From the NCBI GenBank assembly GCA_010279815.1, contig QEOQ01000214.1:1378012-1442011 (forward strand): 64,000 nucleotides of DNA. Reading direction: 5' to 3'. The notes under the pieces are model-generated. The model was not told the DNA's origin. It searched no databases and saw only the letters and a list, made by a program, of their open reading frames with translations. The position numbers were made by a program, and so were the translations under genes. The stretch comes from Brachionus plicatilis. Its lineage: Eukaryota > Rotifera > Eurotatoria > Ploima > Brachionidae. This document shows positions 1 through 12,243 of the stretch, piece after piece (position 1 is the stretch's first letter; every line of letters starts with the position of its first letter).

Positions 1-1943
1 ATTTTATTAAATAAATATGCAACTTTAAATTTTTACTGAAAAAAAAAAATATTATGAACATTTTTTTATTGACTTCCAAGTTATCAATTAAAAATAGTTT
101 ATTTTAAGATACGCGTTTGTTGGACATTAAGCTATTAATTTATTGTATTTGCATAATAGAGTTTAAATCAACTCAGCACGATGTCCAAGCAAAAGCAATA
201 AAATTTAAATCAATGTATATTACTTGATTTTTAAAGTACCGCAATCTGATAAACTTTTCCGAGACGTGTAACAAAATTATCTATATGAACCATAAAATAA
301 ATATTCGATGAGCGACGATTAAAATGAAGCAGATGAGCCGATAAACTATGCTTCATATAAATCCTTGGCACCCAAATTTAGTACGTGTCGGACTAATTTA
401 AAGTTTCCTTAAGAAAATGTTGCTTGCTAATTGAGTTTATCTCAAATGTTGTTGGATCAGGTAAGGGCTATTAATTTTGAATCAAGTGGAAATTGGATAC
501 TCAAAAATTTTAATTAGTTAAACTTCAATAATTTATCTTTGTATCCAATACGTTCAATTGTACCTAGATAATTTTGGCGATTAATTCTTGCCAATAAGGG
601 ACACAAATTTTAAGTACACTTAACTTTTCTATTTATCTACATCAAATCCTTTAAAAGTTTAATCATCAATTTCTAAATTAAATTTTAATCTGACTGTCCT
701 TTTATCTAATAAACTCAGTTCTATTTGACTAATTCATTTACACAAGCTGATTAATCGATGGGACAGTTTTTCTAAAAAAAAATATTCTTCAAGGTGATAT
801 TTTCATTGACATCAGAATGAAACATTGATAAAATTATGAAAAATTGAAAAATTAAAAAAATAAAAATTATTTCTTTTTTTAATAAAATAAAATCAAACGA
901 AAAATGAGAAAATTTTACCTGCACGTTGAAATTAATTAAAAATCAATAATATTAATTAATTACTTTATGTTCAAAATTATTATTTTATTGTCTATAATAA
1001 TTAATTAAAAAAAAAGTGTTTAAAACAATTAGTTTTTGTTTAATTTAACAAGTTTATTTAGAAAATATTTATTTATAGTTGAAAATCATTATTCACAAAA
1101 AGGAAGAAGGCACTACGCCGTTCGAAGCTGCCAACTTTCCCTCTAAATAATATTTTAAATATTTGTTTTTTTTTTACTTTTTTTTTTAAAGGCGAGTAAA
1201 TAATAAATAATAATAATAATAATTTAAAAAAAAATAAAATTTTTTTGATTTAATTATTTTCTTATTAGACAGGATTTTGCTTTTTCTGGTTTTCCAGCTT
1301 TTGTTTACGAGTTATTGCTCTCTGAACATTCTTCAGTGGTATGGTAAAAAGCTGCTGATCAAAAGCTAACGAAATTTTATGAAAGCAATAATAATTTTTA
1401 AAATAAAAATTAAAAATACAACTTTTGTTGACCAATCATTACTATTAAATCTTGCTTTTTTTAAAGCTGTTTGAAAAGAAATCTACTCATCAAAATTAAC
1501 TTATCTTTTTTATTCGTACTTATTATACCTTGAATTAATGTTGTCGGAGCGGCAAAGTTTGGAGAAAAAATGCTACAATATATATTTTATTAAATTTTTA
1601 CCAGTTTTATTAGTAATTATTTAAAAAAAAAATTCAATATTTTAAAAATAATCTGTCAATGTAGAAAAAAGCAAAAGAACAGAAAAATCTTTATATTTAG
1701 AAGAATAGATCGAATATTGATAGAAAAAGTACAAATGTGAAGTTTTTTTACTTATTCCGGAATAAAAAGTTTTTTTCATTTTACGTAAAAATTTTCCAAT
1801 CTGTCAATTTTTTTTTAATTTTTAAAATATTTTCCTTTACTTTATTTTTTTTTCAACCAAACTTTACCGCGGCAATGTAAAAGAGATTCATCAAATATTT
1901 TCGAACTTAACTTTAACTTAAAAAGTAACTTTAATTTTTAGAA

Positions 1944-2086
1944 AATTAATTTTCATTTCACACATTTATCAAATTAAAAAAAAAATGTGAAAAATTCATG
2001 TCAAAATTTTCCATGGTCGAGTACCTTATACAATTGCTAAAAAAACGCATTATCAAATGATTGGAAATTTCAAGCTTGGAAAAGTC
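1944..2086. repeat. Direct repeat, copy 1 (partner 4980-5125)
   Basis: About 143 bp that recur almost unchanged 3 kb downstream, differing by a couple of substitutions and a short A-run indel. The core includes CCATGGTCGAGTACC. No terminal inverted repeats or target duplication were recognised, so the element type is unknown. Confidence 0.85.
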
Positions 2087-4387
2087 TACAATTTTACAAT
2101 GTTTACAATTTTAATTTAAAAAACAACTTTTTTTTCTAATGGATTTTTAATTGATACTTCTATAATCTTTATTTTGAAAACTATAAAAACAAATTTAAAA
2201 TCCACATTAAGGTATCCAAATTATGGCTTAAAATGATATTTAAATATTAAATTTAATAATTTAAAATTTTGAATTGCAAAATTTCAAAATGTTGAAAAAA
2301 ATTTTTTTTTACTTCAGATAAAAATTCATAAAATATTCAATCTAATTAAAGATTAAACAAATCATGTTAAATAAATTTTAGTCATTTATTATTTAAAAAA
2401 TTGATTAATAATTTCTTTTTATTTAGCTCAAAAACTAAAAAATTTTATTTTAAATGTACATTTGATCATGAACTTAAACTTTCAGAAATTTTGAAAAAAT
2501 ATTTGAAATAAAATATTAAAAAATTGGTTTTTAGTATTCTTAAAGCGAAAAAAAAAGAGTATAAACAACTAAATATTCAATTCAACACAACTATCCTTCT
2601 TTAAAAATGCTTGAAGAGCAGGAATTATCAATTTGTGACTGGTGAAAACCAGGTACAGCTTTCGTATCCAAGTCGAAATGAAATTAAATTTATTTTGTAA
2701 TTTTTTTTTTAATTTATATTATTTTTGATTTTTTTTTGATAAACTTTTGTTTTAAATATTAAAACGAAAATTAATTAAATCCAGTTTTTGATTTAAAAAT
2801 TTTCTGTTTTCAAATTTTCATTCGAATATTTTAGAAATTCATTTTTTTAATTTAAATTAATTAATTTATCATTCTAAAGGCTACTTATTCGAATAACGGC
2901 TTGAACAAGCATAATCGATTTCATCACTAAAAATATTTTTCAAAAACAATTTATAGAAGGTTTTTCATAAACGTTTAATAAATATATTAATTTTTAATAA
3001 AATTATTATAAAGCCGAATAATATGATTTTATTCTTAAAATTCTTTCTATGGTATATGCTATTTTTCCAGAAAAATAATTAAATGGTTTAATCCATTAAC
3101 TTCTGTTTTAATTTTACTTTATTAATTTAATTTAGTAATTAAGAAATGAAGCTAATTTTAAAATAGACATATTTTACTCTACGCAAAAAAAATGTTTTGA
3201 AATTCAAATTAAATACTTTCATTTTCCAGAATTAAAAAGAAAAAATAATACATCTAAAAATTTAGTTATTTTATGATTTCTTATTCTAATTTATCATAAG
3301 GTTGTCGATCCGGGTCCGGATGGAACGAAGGCTTTACATGCAAACACACTTAGTGCATTTATAACCAAAGAAAATGTTTAGGCTAGAGAACAAAAAAATT
3401 ATTTATTCAAAATAAAATTTCCTATTGGCAAGAAAGTTTTTTTATAAAATTCTATCTAGTTTAATGATTCAAATTATTTTCTTTAAATATTTTTAAGAAA
3501 ATAAATTTTATATTTATTTTAAATCCAAAATAAGTTATCTTTAAACATTTTTTTGAATTTTAAAAGCAAATTTTATTATCAAAACATTTGATTTTTCTTA
3601 AGAACTAACAAAAGGCTACTCTAGAAAAAAAATTCACATAATTTGTGTCTTAAAAGTGTTCTTAGAATTTTCAGATAAATAAAAAAACAAAAAATTTAAA
3701 CAAACACTCTAAACAATCGTCACCCCAGACCTAAGAAAGACTTTGTTTTACCTTTTAAACAAATAAAATAATAAAAAAATATTTTAGGAAGAGCGAGGAG
3801 CAAAATTTAACTTTATTTTAAATCTATGATTTATTACTTCTTTTGAATCTTATATGTTTAGTTTATCTTAGCAAATAGAGAAATTTTTAAACGAAAACTA
3901 GACAATGTCTAGGTAATTAAAAATTAGTCCCATACTATTGTACTTGTGTTCAGTTTATATATTTTTATTTTAGATATTTTTTTGTCTTAAAGATTTTGTA
4001 GAATTCTTTAATTAAGACTATTTTAAAATAAATTAATTCTTAATATTACAAGACCTAAAGTTATTTTTGATCAGCATTATTTATTTAAAAAAATTTTAAA
4101 TATCAGGATTTTTTCAATCCAAAATGATTAAAGCTTAGGAGTAATTATGTAAATTAGATAAAAAAGCTTGTTTTTTTACTTTTTATTTCTTCTGTAAAAC
4201 GAAAATTGTGACCATTTAATTAATTATTTAATAAAAATTAAATAGTTTTTTTTTTAAATAAATTTCATCTTAATTTTAAAAAAATGAGGAAAATATAAAA
4301 ATTTATTCGAAAAAAATTTAAATAAGTCATTCAAGATATTAAATATTTTTTGTTTGGCAGTTGAAATAAATATTATCATATATGTAT

Positions 4388-4487
4388 CAGAGTTGTTTAA
4401 AAGTCACAAGTTTTAAGTCAAGTCCAAGTTCGGACTTAAATTTTTAAAACTTCTCTATATCAAAACTTGGACTATAAAACAATTCTG
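4388..4487. mobile_element. Short hAT-like MITE (CAGAGTTG family), degenerate
   Basis: About 100 bp starting CAGAGTTGTTTAAAAGTC and ending in the inverted form ...AACAATTCTG, with AAGTC/GACTT-rich interior. It belongs to the family found complete at 32882, 34839, 44652 and 52796. No clear 8-bp target duplication remains here. Confidence 0.65.
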
Positions 4488-4687
4488 ATACCCTAAAAAA
4501 GTATTATATTCCTATATTCGTTGAAGGAATTCTCCAAGTTGTTTCCTTTCAAAAATCTTTTAAAAGGCCAAATATTGGAAAAATTACAAAGAAGAGTGTT
4601 ACGTTTTGAAAATAATCCTTACAACAATTGAAATTAACTTTATTTATATTTAAAATTTATTTAAATTATATCTTTGTGTTTTAATGA

Positions 4688-4945
4688 ATCATAATTCTTC
4701 TAAATGATGATGATGCGCAAAAGACACCAGTATCATATTGTAATAAATATGCTTCTATAAAAGATTGGAACTCAAAAATTGCTCAAACTAAGCATGTTAT
4801 TCTTGATTATGATTAACAACAAAAAACACAAAAAAATATCCGACTTAAACGATTCTATAGAATAGGGTTAGTGGTTTTGACATACTTAAGAGTCTTTTTA
4901 GGATGCCTAATAATCTTTTCCACGTTCTTGCATTTTTAACATATT
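4688..4945 (+). pseudogene. Possible coding remnant with one in-frame TAA and a hydrophobic C-terminal stretch
   Basis: One frame runs about 42 codons, meets a single TAA near 4817, and continues about 40 codons to a TAA. The first part is polar (contains NDDDAQKTP); the second ends in a hydrophobic segment (GLVVLTYLRVFLGCLIIF) that could be a membrane helix. I do not recognise the protein. It could be a decayed gene or transposase, or chance. Confidence is low because the frames are short and no splice sites resolve the stop. Confidence 0.2.
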
Positions 4946-4979
4946 ATTTTGCTTAAAAACATACAAAATCTAATAAAAA

Positions 4980-5125
4980 AATTAATTTTCATTTCACACA
5001 TTTATCAAATTAAATAAAAAAAATGTGAAAAATTCATGTCAAAATTTTCCATGGTCGAGTACCTTATACAATTGCTAAAAAAACGCATTATCAAATGATT
5101 GGAAATTTCAAACTTGGAAAAGTCT
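4980..5125. repeat. Direct repeat, copy 2 (partner 1944-2086)
   Basis: Second copy of the 143-bp repeat in the same orientation. High identity points to a recent duplication or a young dispersed element. Confidence 0.85.
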
Positions 5126-6381
5126 GAAAAGTTTTTTAACTAAATCCTAATTTAGAAATTGGTTATTGTAAATATTGGCTAAAAGCGTGGTAGTTAAAAC
5201 AAAGAGCTGAGAATGCTTTGGTAAAGGAATAATTAAATTTATCTTTGCAAATTTTCATTTTCCTTTAGAATTCTATTTAAAAGCTCAGATTACTGAAAAT
5301 TATATTTGAATTTTATTTATTTTTAAAAGCTTTGATTTTTATTTTCTATAAAAATGATCAAGATAATAATAATTTAGTATATTAAACAAAATAATTATGA
5401 ATATCAGCATTTAGTATTTTTAAATAGTCAATTATGTTGAGGCTAACTACTAGAAGAAGACTAGTCTATCTCATTCAAATTTAATAGGTGCAAAAAAACA
5501 CGCGATCAGATTTGATGGAAACTTTGGGCATTCATTTGAATGATATTGAAATATTTGAATTAAATTTTTTATTTGAATACGAAAATTAATTAAAGCTAAA
5601 TTAAAATAAGGAATTTGGTTCTTTTTATAATTAATTTTTGATAAAAAAATTTTTAATTAATTTTATTTTTTGTTCAAATTTAAAAAATATTAAATAATTA
5701 TTATTTAAAACGAATAAATTAAACTAAAGAAATATTTTATTTTTACTATTTATTAAAAATATGTTTTGTATGGTTATATTTTTTTTTAAGTTCAAGACAA
5801 AAAAGACCGTTTCTGAGATTTTCAAGCAAAATTCAAAAAAGTGATTTCGAATACTTAAAAAATTTAAATGTCAATCAAATTTAAATGGATTAAAAAAAAA
5901 TTTCCATTGCTAGAAATAAAAAATTAATAAAAAACCAGAAATTTTATAGACAAAAGTTTTAATTTAAAATCAATTTAAAAAAAAACAATTAGCATATTTT
6001 CTTTTAGATAATTAATTTAAAACAAATTTTAAATTTATTCATTTTTCTTATGTTTTGAGACTGACAAATAAACTAGAATTCAAGCATAATTATTGTGCAT
6101 AAACAAGGACTTGATCACTTCAAGTCGAGTGTCTGAGCAAAGAAATAATTAAAGAAGCTATCCTTTTTGAAAATTAGAAATGTTTCAGGTGAAAATTTAA
6201 CAATTGTTTTAAAATGCAACAAAAATCAAAGCTTTTTTTCATTTTTTAATTATCTAAATGGGGTTAGAATAGCAAAAAGCAAAAAAATAAGGCCTTTAAC
6301 ATTTACAAAAATCTAATTATCTTAAAAATCTCATTAAGTGAATTTAGAGTTCTATTTTAGCAGCTTAGTGGACTTATCACA

Positions 6382-8022
6382 ATGTCAACGATCTCCGATT
6401 CAAAGTATATCCTAAATGGTGCCATAATACTGACTTTTTCAATATTTTTGTTGATTGTCTTCGTCAACCATCTGAAATTACCAATTGAAAGAACCCAAGA
6501 ATACACTTTGGATACATGTAAAATTAATTCTGTAATTTTCACAAGCGTTCCATTTGACTGCTGGCAGTCTGGATATGTGAGCATAGTCGAGATTCCATGT
6601 GTACATATTGCTGTAAATACTAGCAAATCAACAGATTTATTTTTTTATAGAAATTATTTTGAAAAAGAGTTTTTAAAAACTAACAATTTAAATGTAAGAC
6701 CTGTCATAAATAATTTTTTTTATTTAAAATAAAATAAATTTCAAGTGTTCATATGCGCCTTCTGCCTGCCAAAACGACCCCACTTATTTGGAGCGAATTA
6801 TGAAGAACTCCATATCCCAATTGTTTCCACCTTCCAACTTCTCATTCAATTGTTACCTAAACAAAGATGGTACCGACGTGCTGCTTTATTTGCCAGATTC
6901 AACTTCTTATTATATGAGCATTGCTGTCATATCATTTGGCATTTGTTTGAGTGTACTATTTATTTTGTACGGATGGATAAACATTCAATTTAGTACAAAG
7001 AAAAAATTTTTAGGTATCATTTTTTCGGTATTGTGAAATTAAAATACAAATTGAACAAAAATTCTTCATTTTTCGGTGAATTAAAATTAAAGTTAATAAA
7101 AAAAGTTAGAAAAAATACTGCAAAATAGTGCTACATACTTTGTTGCACCTTTTTAACTAAAATATGTTTTCTTATGTAAAAAAAGACAAAAAATAAAGAA
7201 TGAATAAGATTTGAATAGATTATTGATTTGATTTAAGAAAAAAAAATAAATAAAAATTTTATTCTAGGTAAAAAAGGTACAAAAAAGTATGTTTCATTTT
7301 ATTGCAGTATTTTTTCTAATTTTTTTTTTTATTTTAATTTTAATTTATCAAAAAATGAAGAAGTATTGTTCAATTTGTATTTAAAATTCACAGCACCCAT
7401 TATTTTCTTGATGAAAATAATTTTAATTCTCTAGTTTTTTAAAGGCTATATTAGTAAATTTACTAATACAGACAATGAAGATGAGTTTGTGAAGTATGTG
7501 AAAGAAATTCTGGAGGAAACACACATAAATTTTTATGATATACCCATTGACGGGCTGGATAACCATTCTTTTATTGACCATGAAAATGACAGTCTGTCCT
7601 ATAGGAAAACTTTGAGATCACGCACATCGTCATTTGCCCAGGGTTCATTTAGCTCGGATCAGTCATATATTTTAAGAAGAAATGATTTTTTAAGACCCAG
7701 TCCGAGCAAGCTTAAGCTCGGATCGAATGAAATATACATTGGAAGAATTGAATACAAGGCTCCCAGCATATCCAAGTTGGACCGTAGGGATTCAACTCGA
7801 AACTCGTATTCATCAAGTGCCAGTGAGAGTGAGAGAACAAATTTTTACATTAATTACGACTCGGCAAGTGCTGATTTTAATGATGATGATGAATTGGACA
7901 TACCTGATGTGATTTTGGAAGAAGATGAACGCAATTTGACTATACAGAAAAAAGTACCAGAAAATCAGTCAACACATGTAGCTCAAATTTTTGCTCAATC
8001 TTTTGACACTGACCAAAAATAA
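6382..8022 (+). CDS. BK-channel beta subunit / TipE-like auxiliary channel protein
   Basis: Three-exon model: 6382-6693, 6746-7013, 7445-8022, 385 aa, all junctions GT-AG and in phase. Start chosen at the ATG opening the only long frame. Topology: short cytoplasmic N-terminus, membrane helix (about residues 10-29), Cys-rich extracellular loop with an IPCVHIAVN motif and NCSYAP, second helix (SIAVISFGICLSVLFILYGW), then a long cytoplasmic tail. Two helices flanking a Cys-rich loop, with PC-hydrophobic and CSY-P motifs, match KCNMB BK beta subunits and the related insect TipE family, which modulate gating of a pore-forming channel at the plasma membrane. The roughly 190-residue Ser/acidic tail is much longer than in vertebrate KCNMB and is more TipE-like. 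AATAAA follows the stop at 8031. Assignment rests on topology and motifs, so a diverged tetraspan-like protein is not excluded. Confidence 0.65.
7027..7397. mobile_element. Mutator-like MITE (GGTATTGTGAA family), copy in intron 2
   Basis: 371-bp near-palindromic element inside intron 2 (7014-7444) of the channel-subunit gene. Left end GGTATTGTGAAATT, right end ...AATTCACAGCACC. Flanking 9-mers CATTTTTTC (7018-7026) and CATTATTTT (7398-7406) match 7 of 9, fitting a decayed 9-bp target duplication. It makes up most of the 431-bp intron. No coding capacity. Confidence 0.85.
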
Positions 8023-8076
8023 TTTTAGAGAATAAAAAAATTTAAAAATGAAAGCATTCTTGATTTTTTTTTTGAA

Positions 8077-8444
8077 GGAATTGTGAAATTAAAATACAAA
8101 TTGAACAAAAATTCTTCATTTTTCGGTGAATTAAAATTAAAGTTAATAAAAAAAGTTAGAAAAAATACTGCAAAAAAGTGCTACATACTTTGTTGCACCT
8201 TTTTAACTAAAATATTTTTTCTTATGTAAAAAAAGACAAAAAATAAAGAATGAATAAGATTTGAATAGATTATTGATTTGATTTAAGAAAAAAAAAAAAA
8301 AATATTATTCTAGGTAAAAAAGGTACAAAAAAGTATGTTTCATTTTATTGCAGTATTTTTTCTAATTTTTTTTATTTATTTTAATTTTAATTTATCAAAA
8401 AATGAAGAAGTATTGTTCAATTTGTATCTGAATTTCACAATACC
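8077..8444. mobile_element. Mutator-like MITE, copy just after the stop codon
   Basis: 368-bp copy nearly identical to the one at 7027-7397, starting 54 bp after the channel-subunit stop codon. Left end GGAATTGTGAAATT, right end ...TTTCACAATACC; flanking 9-mers TTTTTTGAA and TTTTTTAAA match 8 of 9. The final exon is therefore bracketed by two copies of the same element. Confidence 0.85.
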
Positions 8445-8524
8445 TTTTTTAAATAAAAGTCTTTCTTAATACCGATTGAAATCTTTACCACTAGATTTAA
8501 TGAGAATTACAACTTATTTACCCT

Positions 8525-8690
8525 CTGAGTTCCTTCTAAATTTTCTTATTTTTGTACTGTAAATAATGTCTATTGATTCGAAAAACATAAAAATTCTTGC
8601 TACCATAGCGCAATGTGCTATAAAAAGCGACCTCCTTGTAGACCGCCTCCGTAAGCTTGTTTGCCGTAGCTAATCATTATTATTATTAAA
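8525..8690 (+). repeat. Dispersed repeat ending in an (ATT)n-like tail
   Basis: Shares GTAGACCGCCTCCGTA, a shared CTGTAAATAATGTCTATTGA-type stretch and a CATTATTATTATTAAA tail with the inverse of 14836-14990; the tail portion recurs at 43918-44005. A simple-repeat 3' tail suggests the end of a SINE or non-LTR element. No target duplication resolved. Confidence 0.6.
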
Positions 8691-8999
8691 CTAAAAAAAA
8701 ACTTTTAAGATATCAAAATTAAAGATATCCATGATATTTATTCTCAAGAAAAATCATTTTCATTGCAAATTATTTTTATTCATTCAATGTTTAGTCTTAA
8801 AGAGACAATTATTGAAATGGCTGCTATAAAGAGAAAATTTTTTTCCAAAAATAATTAATAAGTACTGTTTGTACCAAGCGAACTGACCGTACCGATTCTG
8901 ACAAGATTATGATCTTTTTAGTTCAAAATAATTAATTCTGAACAAGTTGAGCTAATAAGATTCCTATTTGGCAAAACAGCCTATTGAACAACCCCAGAT

Positions 9000-9790
9000 T
9001 TATTGAATTTTGCGTAAAAAATAGGAAACTTTTGTCAAAAATTAAAAAAAATTGAAAATTAAAAAAAAAATTTTATCGAAAAAAAATTAATCCAAAGGTT
9101 TAAAAAACTCCTTAACTTTTTTGAATATTTTAAAATCAGTAGAGCGCAAATATTGAAAAAGTTTTAAAAAAATATTTTTTTAATTTTCCTATAGAAAATA
9201 GTTGATTTGATCCTTAAAAGTACTTTTTTGGCATCGAAATTAATATACCGTCTCTAGATAGCTTTTTTGGTGCATTATCTTTTAATTTGTTAAAATAATA
9301 AAGTAAAACAAAAAAAGTATGAATCAGATTTTTTTTTATTTGAATAATAAGAAGAATTAAAAAATTAGTGATATGAATTTTATTAATTATTCAATAGAAA
9401 GCTATAGAAGAAAATTATATTAATTTTTGGATCGAACTAAAGGGATTTTTGGGAAAAATAAACCTAAAAAGTGAATTTCAGTAAAATGTCCCTCATCTAA
9501 AAATATTATATAATTATAAAGAATTCAATTAAAACTAATAATTAAAAAAAGTAATAATAAAAGCTGTTTTTACAAAAGATGGTGTGGGTTGTCAAACCAC
9601 TTGTACAAAAATAAATTTTTTTTTTTAGCTTTTCAGCTATCTGCGCCTTACTGATTTTGAAATATTCAAAAATTTTTTAGGATTTTTTAAACCTTTAACT
9701 CCTTCTTTATTCGATAAATTCTATCTTTTTAAATTTTCAATTTTTTCCGTTTTTTGGCAAAAATTTTTTACGCAAAATTCAGTAAAATAT
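9000..9790. mobile_element. Foldback element with about 150-bp inverted ends
   Basis: About 9000-9160 reads as the inverse of about 9638-9790, both carrying TGAATTTTGCGTAAAAAA at the outer ends and AAAATCAGTA..GCGC at the inner ends. Long imperfect inverted repeats around a 480-bp non-coding core indicate a non-autonomous DNA element; family unknown. Confidence 0.6.
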
Positions 9791-10206
9791 TTAAAAAATA
9801 AAAGGAAAAAAAACATCGAAATTTAAGTAAAAAAAGTAAATCACAATTATTGAGTCAACACTGTAAATCTTTAATAAACTTTAATAAATGTCATGTTGTT
9901 GTTAAGTCTCTTTAATCTTAAAAATAGAATTATACTAAAAAAAATTTGTTTTGAATTTAAAATTAGTTAATGTACCATTTGTTTCTTTACCATTTGTCAT
10001 GAAGCATGTTCTTGTACCCTTAAGAAAATAATTAAAAATTAAATTAAAAATATTATTTTTTTTCATGTGCATTTGGAATGTTAATTTCTAGAAATGCAAG
10101 TAAGACAAATCTAAAACTTGATGATTGTGAATGCAAAAAATTTCAAATTTCATTAAATAAAACTCATGGGTTGTGAATTTTAATTTAAAAAATTGAAATA
10201 ATTTAA

Positions 10207-12243
10207 ATGGATTCAATAGATTTGTTCAAACGCTTGACCACAAATCTTTCATTTGATTCTGTGCCACAGAATTTAAAACAAAAGAACACACAGTCAATTT
10301 TGGTCAACTCGATTGACTCTGACAAAGAAGATGCTGAACCATCTGTTTTGGTGAGCAAAAAAGCCAAAAAAGTCAAAAATCTATTTCAAATTAATCAAGA
10401 GAAAATCAACCACATCAGAAATTTACATCACATAAACGTAAATGGAAATGACGTACCTAATCCCATCGAATCTCTCAATCAATTATACAATGAAAGTGAA
10501 TTTAAAAAAATTTTTGATGAACTCAACGAACACTCAAAACAACTGATGGAAAATTTATCTTCTTATAGATTCGGCGAGTTGACTCCAATTCAAATGCAAG
10601 TCATTCCAGTAATGCTAAATGTAATTTTGGTTCCAGAATACCATTTTTTGAGTATTTTCTAAACTTTTTTTTTCCACAGAACAGAGAAGTAATGGCTTGT
10701 GCTCCAACTGGAAGCGGAAAAACTCTATCATTTCTTTTTCCTCTCTTATGCTATTTGGTTAATCTTAAAGAAAAAGAACGCTCAGGCATTAAGTCACTTA
10801 TCATCGCCCCCACTCGGGAACTATCTCAGCAAGTATTTACCTCATTAAGTAAAAAGAGTTCAACTATTTGATATTTAACTTAAGATTTATCTGGAATGCT
10901 GTAGACTTTCAAAAAATTTGAACATAAACCCTTGTTTGGTCAGCAATGCGAATAAAGAAATAAAAAACAACTTTAAAATATTCGACAAAGACAATTCAAT
11001 ATTGATAACAACACCTAATAGATTAATTTTCTTTTTGAGTCAAGAAGGATTTAAAAACAAATTAAAAAAGTAGTAAAATTTTTTTCCAAAACAATTTTTT
11101 TTAATCAATTTTTTTCGTCCAAGTGTTGAATGGATGATTGTTGATGAAGCTGATAAATTGTTCGAAGATGGCCAAGAAGGATTCAGAGATCAAGTAAAAT
11201 TCAGAGTTTTTTCTAAGTCACAAGTCTTGAGTCAAATTTTTTTTTTTAAAGTCAATTAAACTCAAGTCTGGTGACTTTAAAAAAAATTTTAAAAAATAAA
11301 AAATTTATCAATTTTACCAGCTTGGAGGAATTTATCAAGCTTGTGACAACCCGAAGGTAAAACACGCATTTTTCAGTGCTACATTTACCAATGAAGTCGA
11401 AGACTGGTGCAAGCTAAATCTCAATAATTTGGTACAAGTGTCAATAGGTCGGAAGTAAGCATTCAGCAATTAAATTGTCTTTTTTTGAGAAAAAATAAAC
11501 TTTTGAACAGAAACAAGGCCTCATACACTGTTGAACAAGAAATATGCTATGTTGGCAATGAAGAGGGAAAACTTTTGGCTGTGCGCAATCTATTCAAGGA
11601 AGGATTTGAACCACCAATTTTAATTTTTGTTGAAACTAAAGACAGGGCTGAATACTTATTCAAAGAGCTAATCTATGAGAACATCAACGTTGACATAATA
11701 AGTTCAGATCGGACCCAGCAGCAGAGAGACAACACAATGCGGTCGTTTAGGCAAGGAAAAATATGGGTCCTAATTTGTACCGAGCTATTGGGTCGTGGTA
11801 TTGATTTCAAAGGTGTTAATTTGGTTATTAACTACGATTTTCCACAAAGTGGAATAAGCTATGTGCACAGAATTGGTCGTTCGGGCAGAGCAGGCAAGAT
11901 TGGTCATGCTATTACCTATTTTACAGACCATGATGTACCTTATTTGAGGAAAATTGTGAACATTATCAAGGAAACTGGATGCAAAGTTCCCGATTTCATG
12001 CTAGAGCTAAAGGACAATTCCAAAAAGGAGAAACGAAAGAAAAAAAAATTGCTAAAGAAAGCAAAGTTTTCTAAAATAAAAAATATTAATAAAATTAAAA
12101 TTAAAAAAAACACATCAAAAATAGATGAAAAAGACAAAAAGAAAGAAGATACAAAGCTAAAGCGAAACAAAAAAAATGAAGCCAAAGTTTCAAAAATAAA
12201 AAAAAGTGGCAAAATGCTTAAAAAATCTAAAAATTTGGATTAA
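10207..12243 (+). CDS. DDX52: DEAD-box RNA helicase DDX52 (Rok1 homologue)
   Basis: Six exons: 10207-10620, 10680-10832, 10885-11072, 11124-11193, 11321-11454, 11511-12243; 563 aa against about 600 in human. Motifs in order: Q-motif region ([12 protein letters not shown], residues about 127-138), Walker A APTGSGKT (146-153), PTREL, TPNR, DEAD (259-262) inside a [11 protein letters not shown] block typical of DDX52, SAT (294-296), [17 protein letters not shown] and [10 protein letters not shown] (from 439). A Lys-rich tail of about 80 residues follows. DDX52/Rok1 is a nucleolar ATPase acting in 18S rRNA maturation of the small ribosomal subunit. Catalytic motifs are complete and no frame is broken, so the gene looks functional. 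Identification is firm because the DDX52-specific segments around DEAD and TQQQRDN are kept. Confidence 0.95.

Larger units (their letters stand above)
1..6381. other. AT-rich intergenic region without a secure gene
   Basis: No open frame above about 60 codons is seen on either strand. The stretch is dominated by A/T runs. Less AT-rich islands lie near 100-620, 1261-1400, 3300-3440, 3700-3760 and 4688-4945; their conceptual translations look protein-like but are cut by stop codons (see findings). It also holds a 143-bp direct repeat (1944-2086 and 4980-5125) and a short hAT-like MITE at 4388-4487. I see no RNA gene. Confidence 0.6.
8445..10206. other. Intergenic region with a dispersed (ATT)n-tailed repeat and an inverted-repeat element
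   Basis: No gene seen. Contains the 8525-8690 retroelement-like tail and the 9000-9790 inverted-repeat element (listed separately). The last 400 bp before 10207 should hold the DDX52 5' region; no clear promoter motif is visible in the A/T background. Confidence 0.6.

Noticed and set aside
1100..1145. GTTCGAA-containing island resembling a tRNA T-loop
   Set aside because: No matching acceptor stem, D-arm or anticodon arm could be placed around it.
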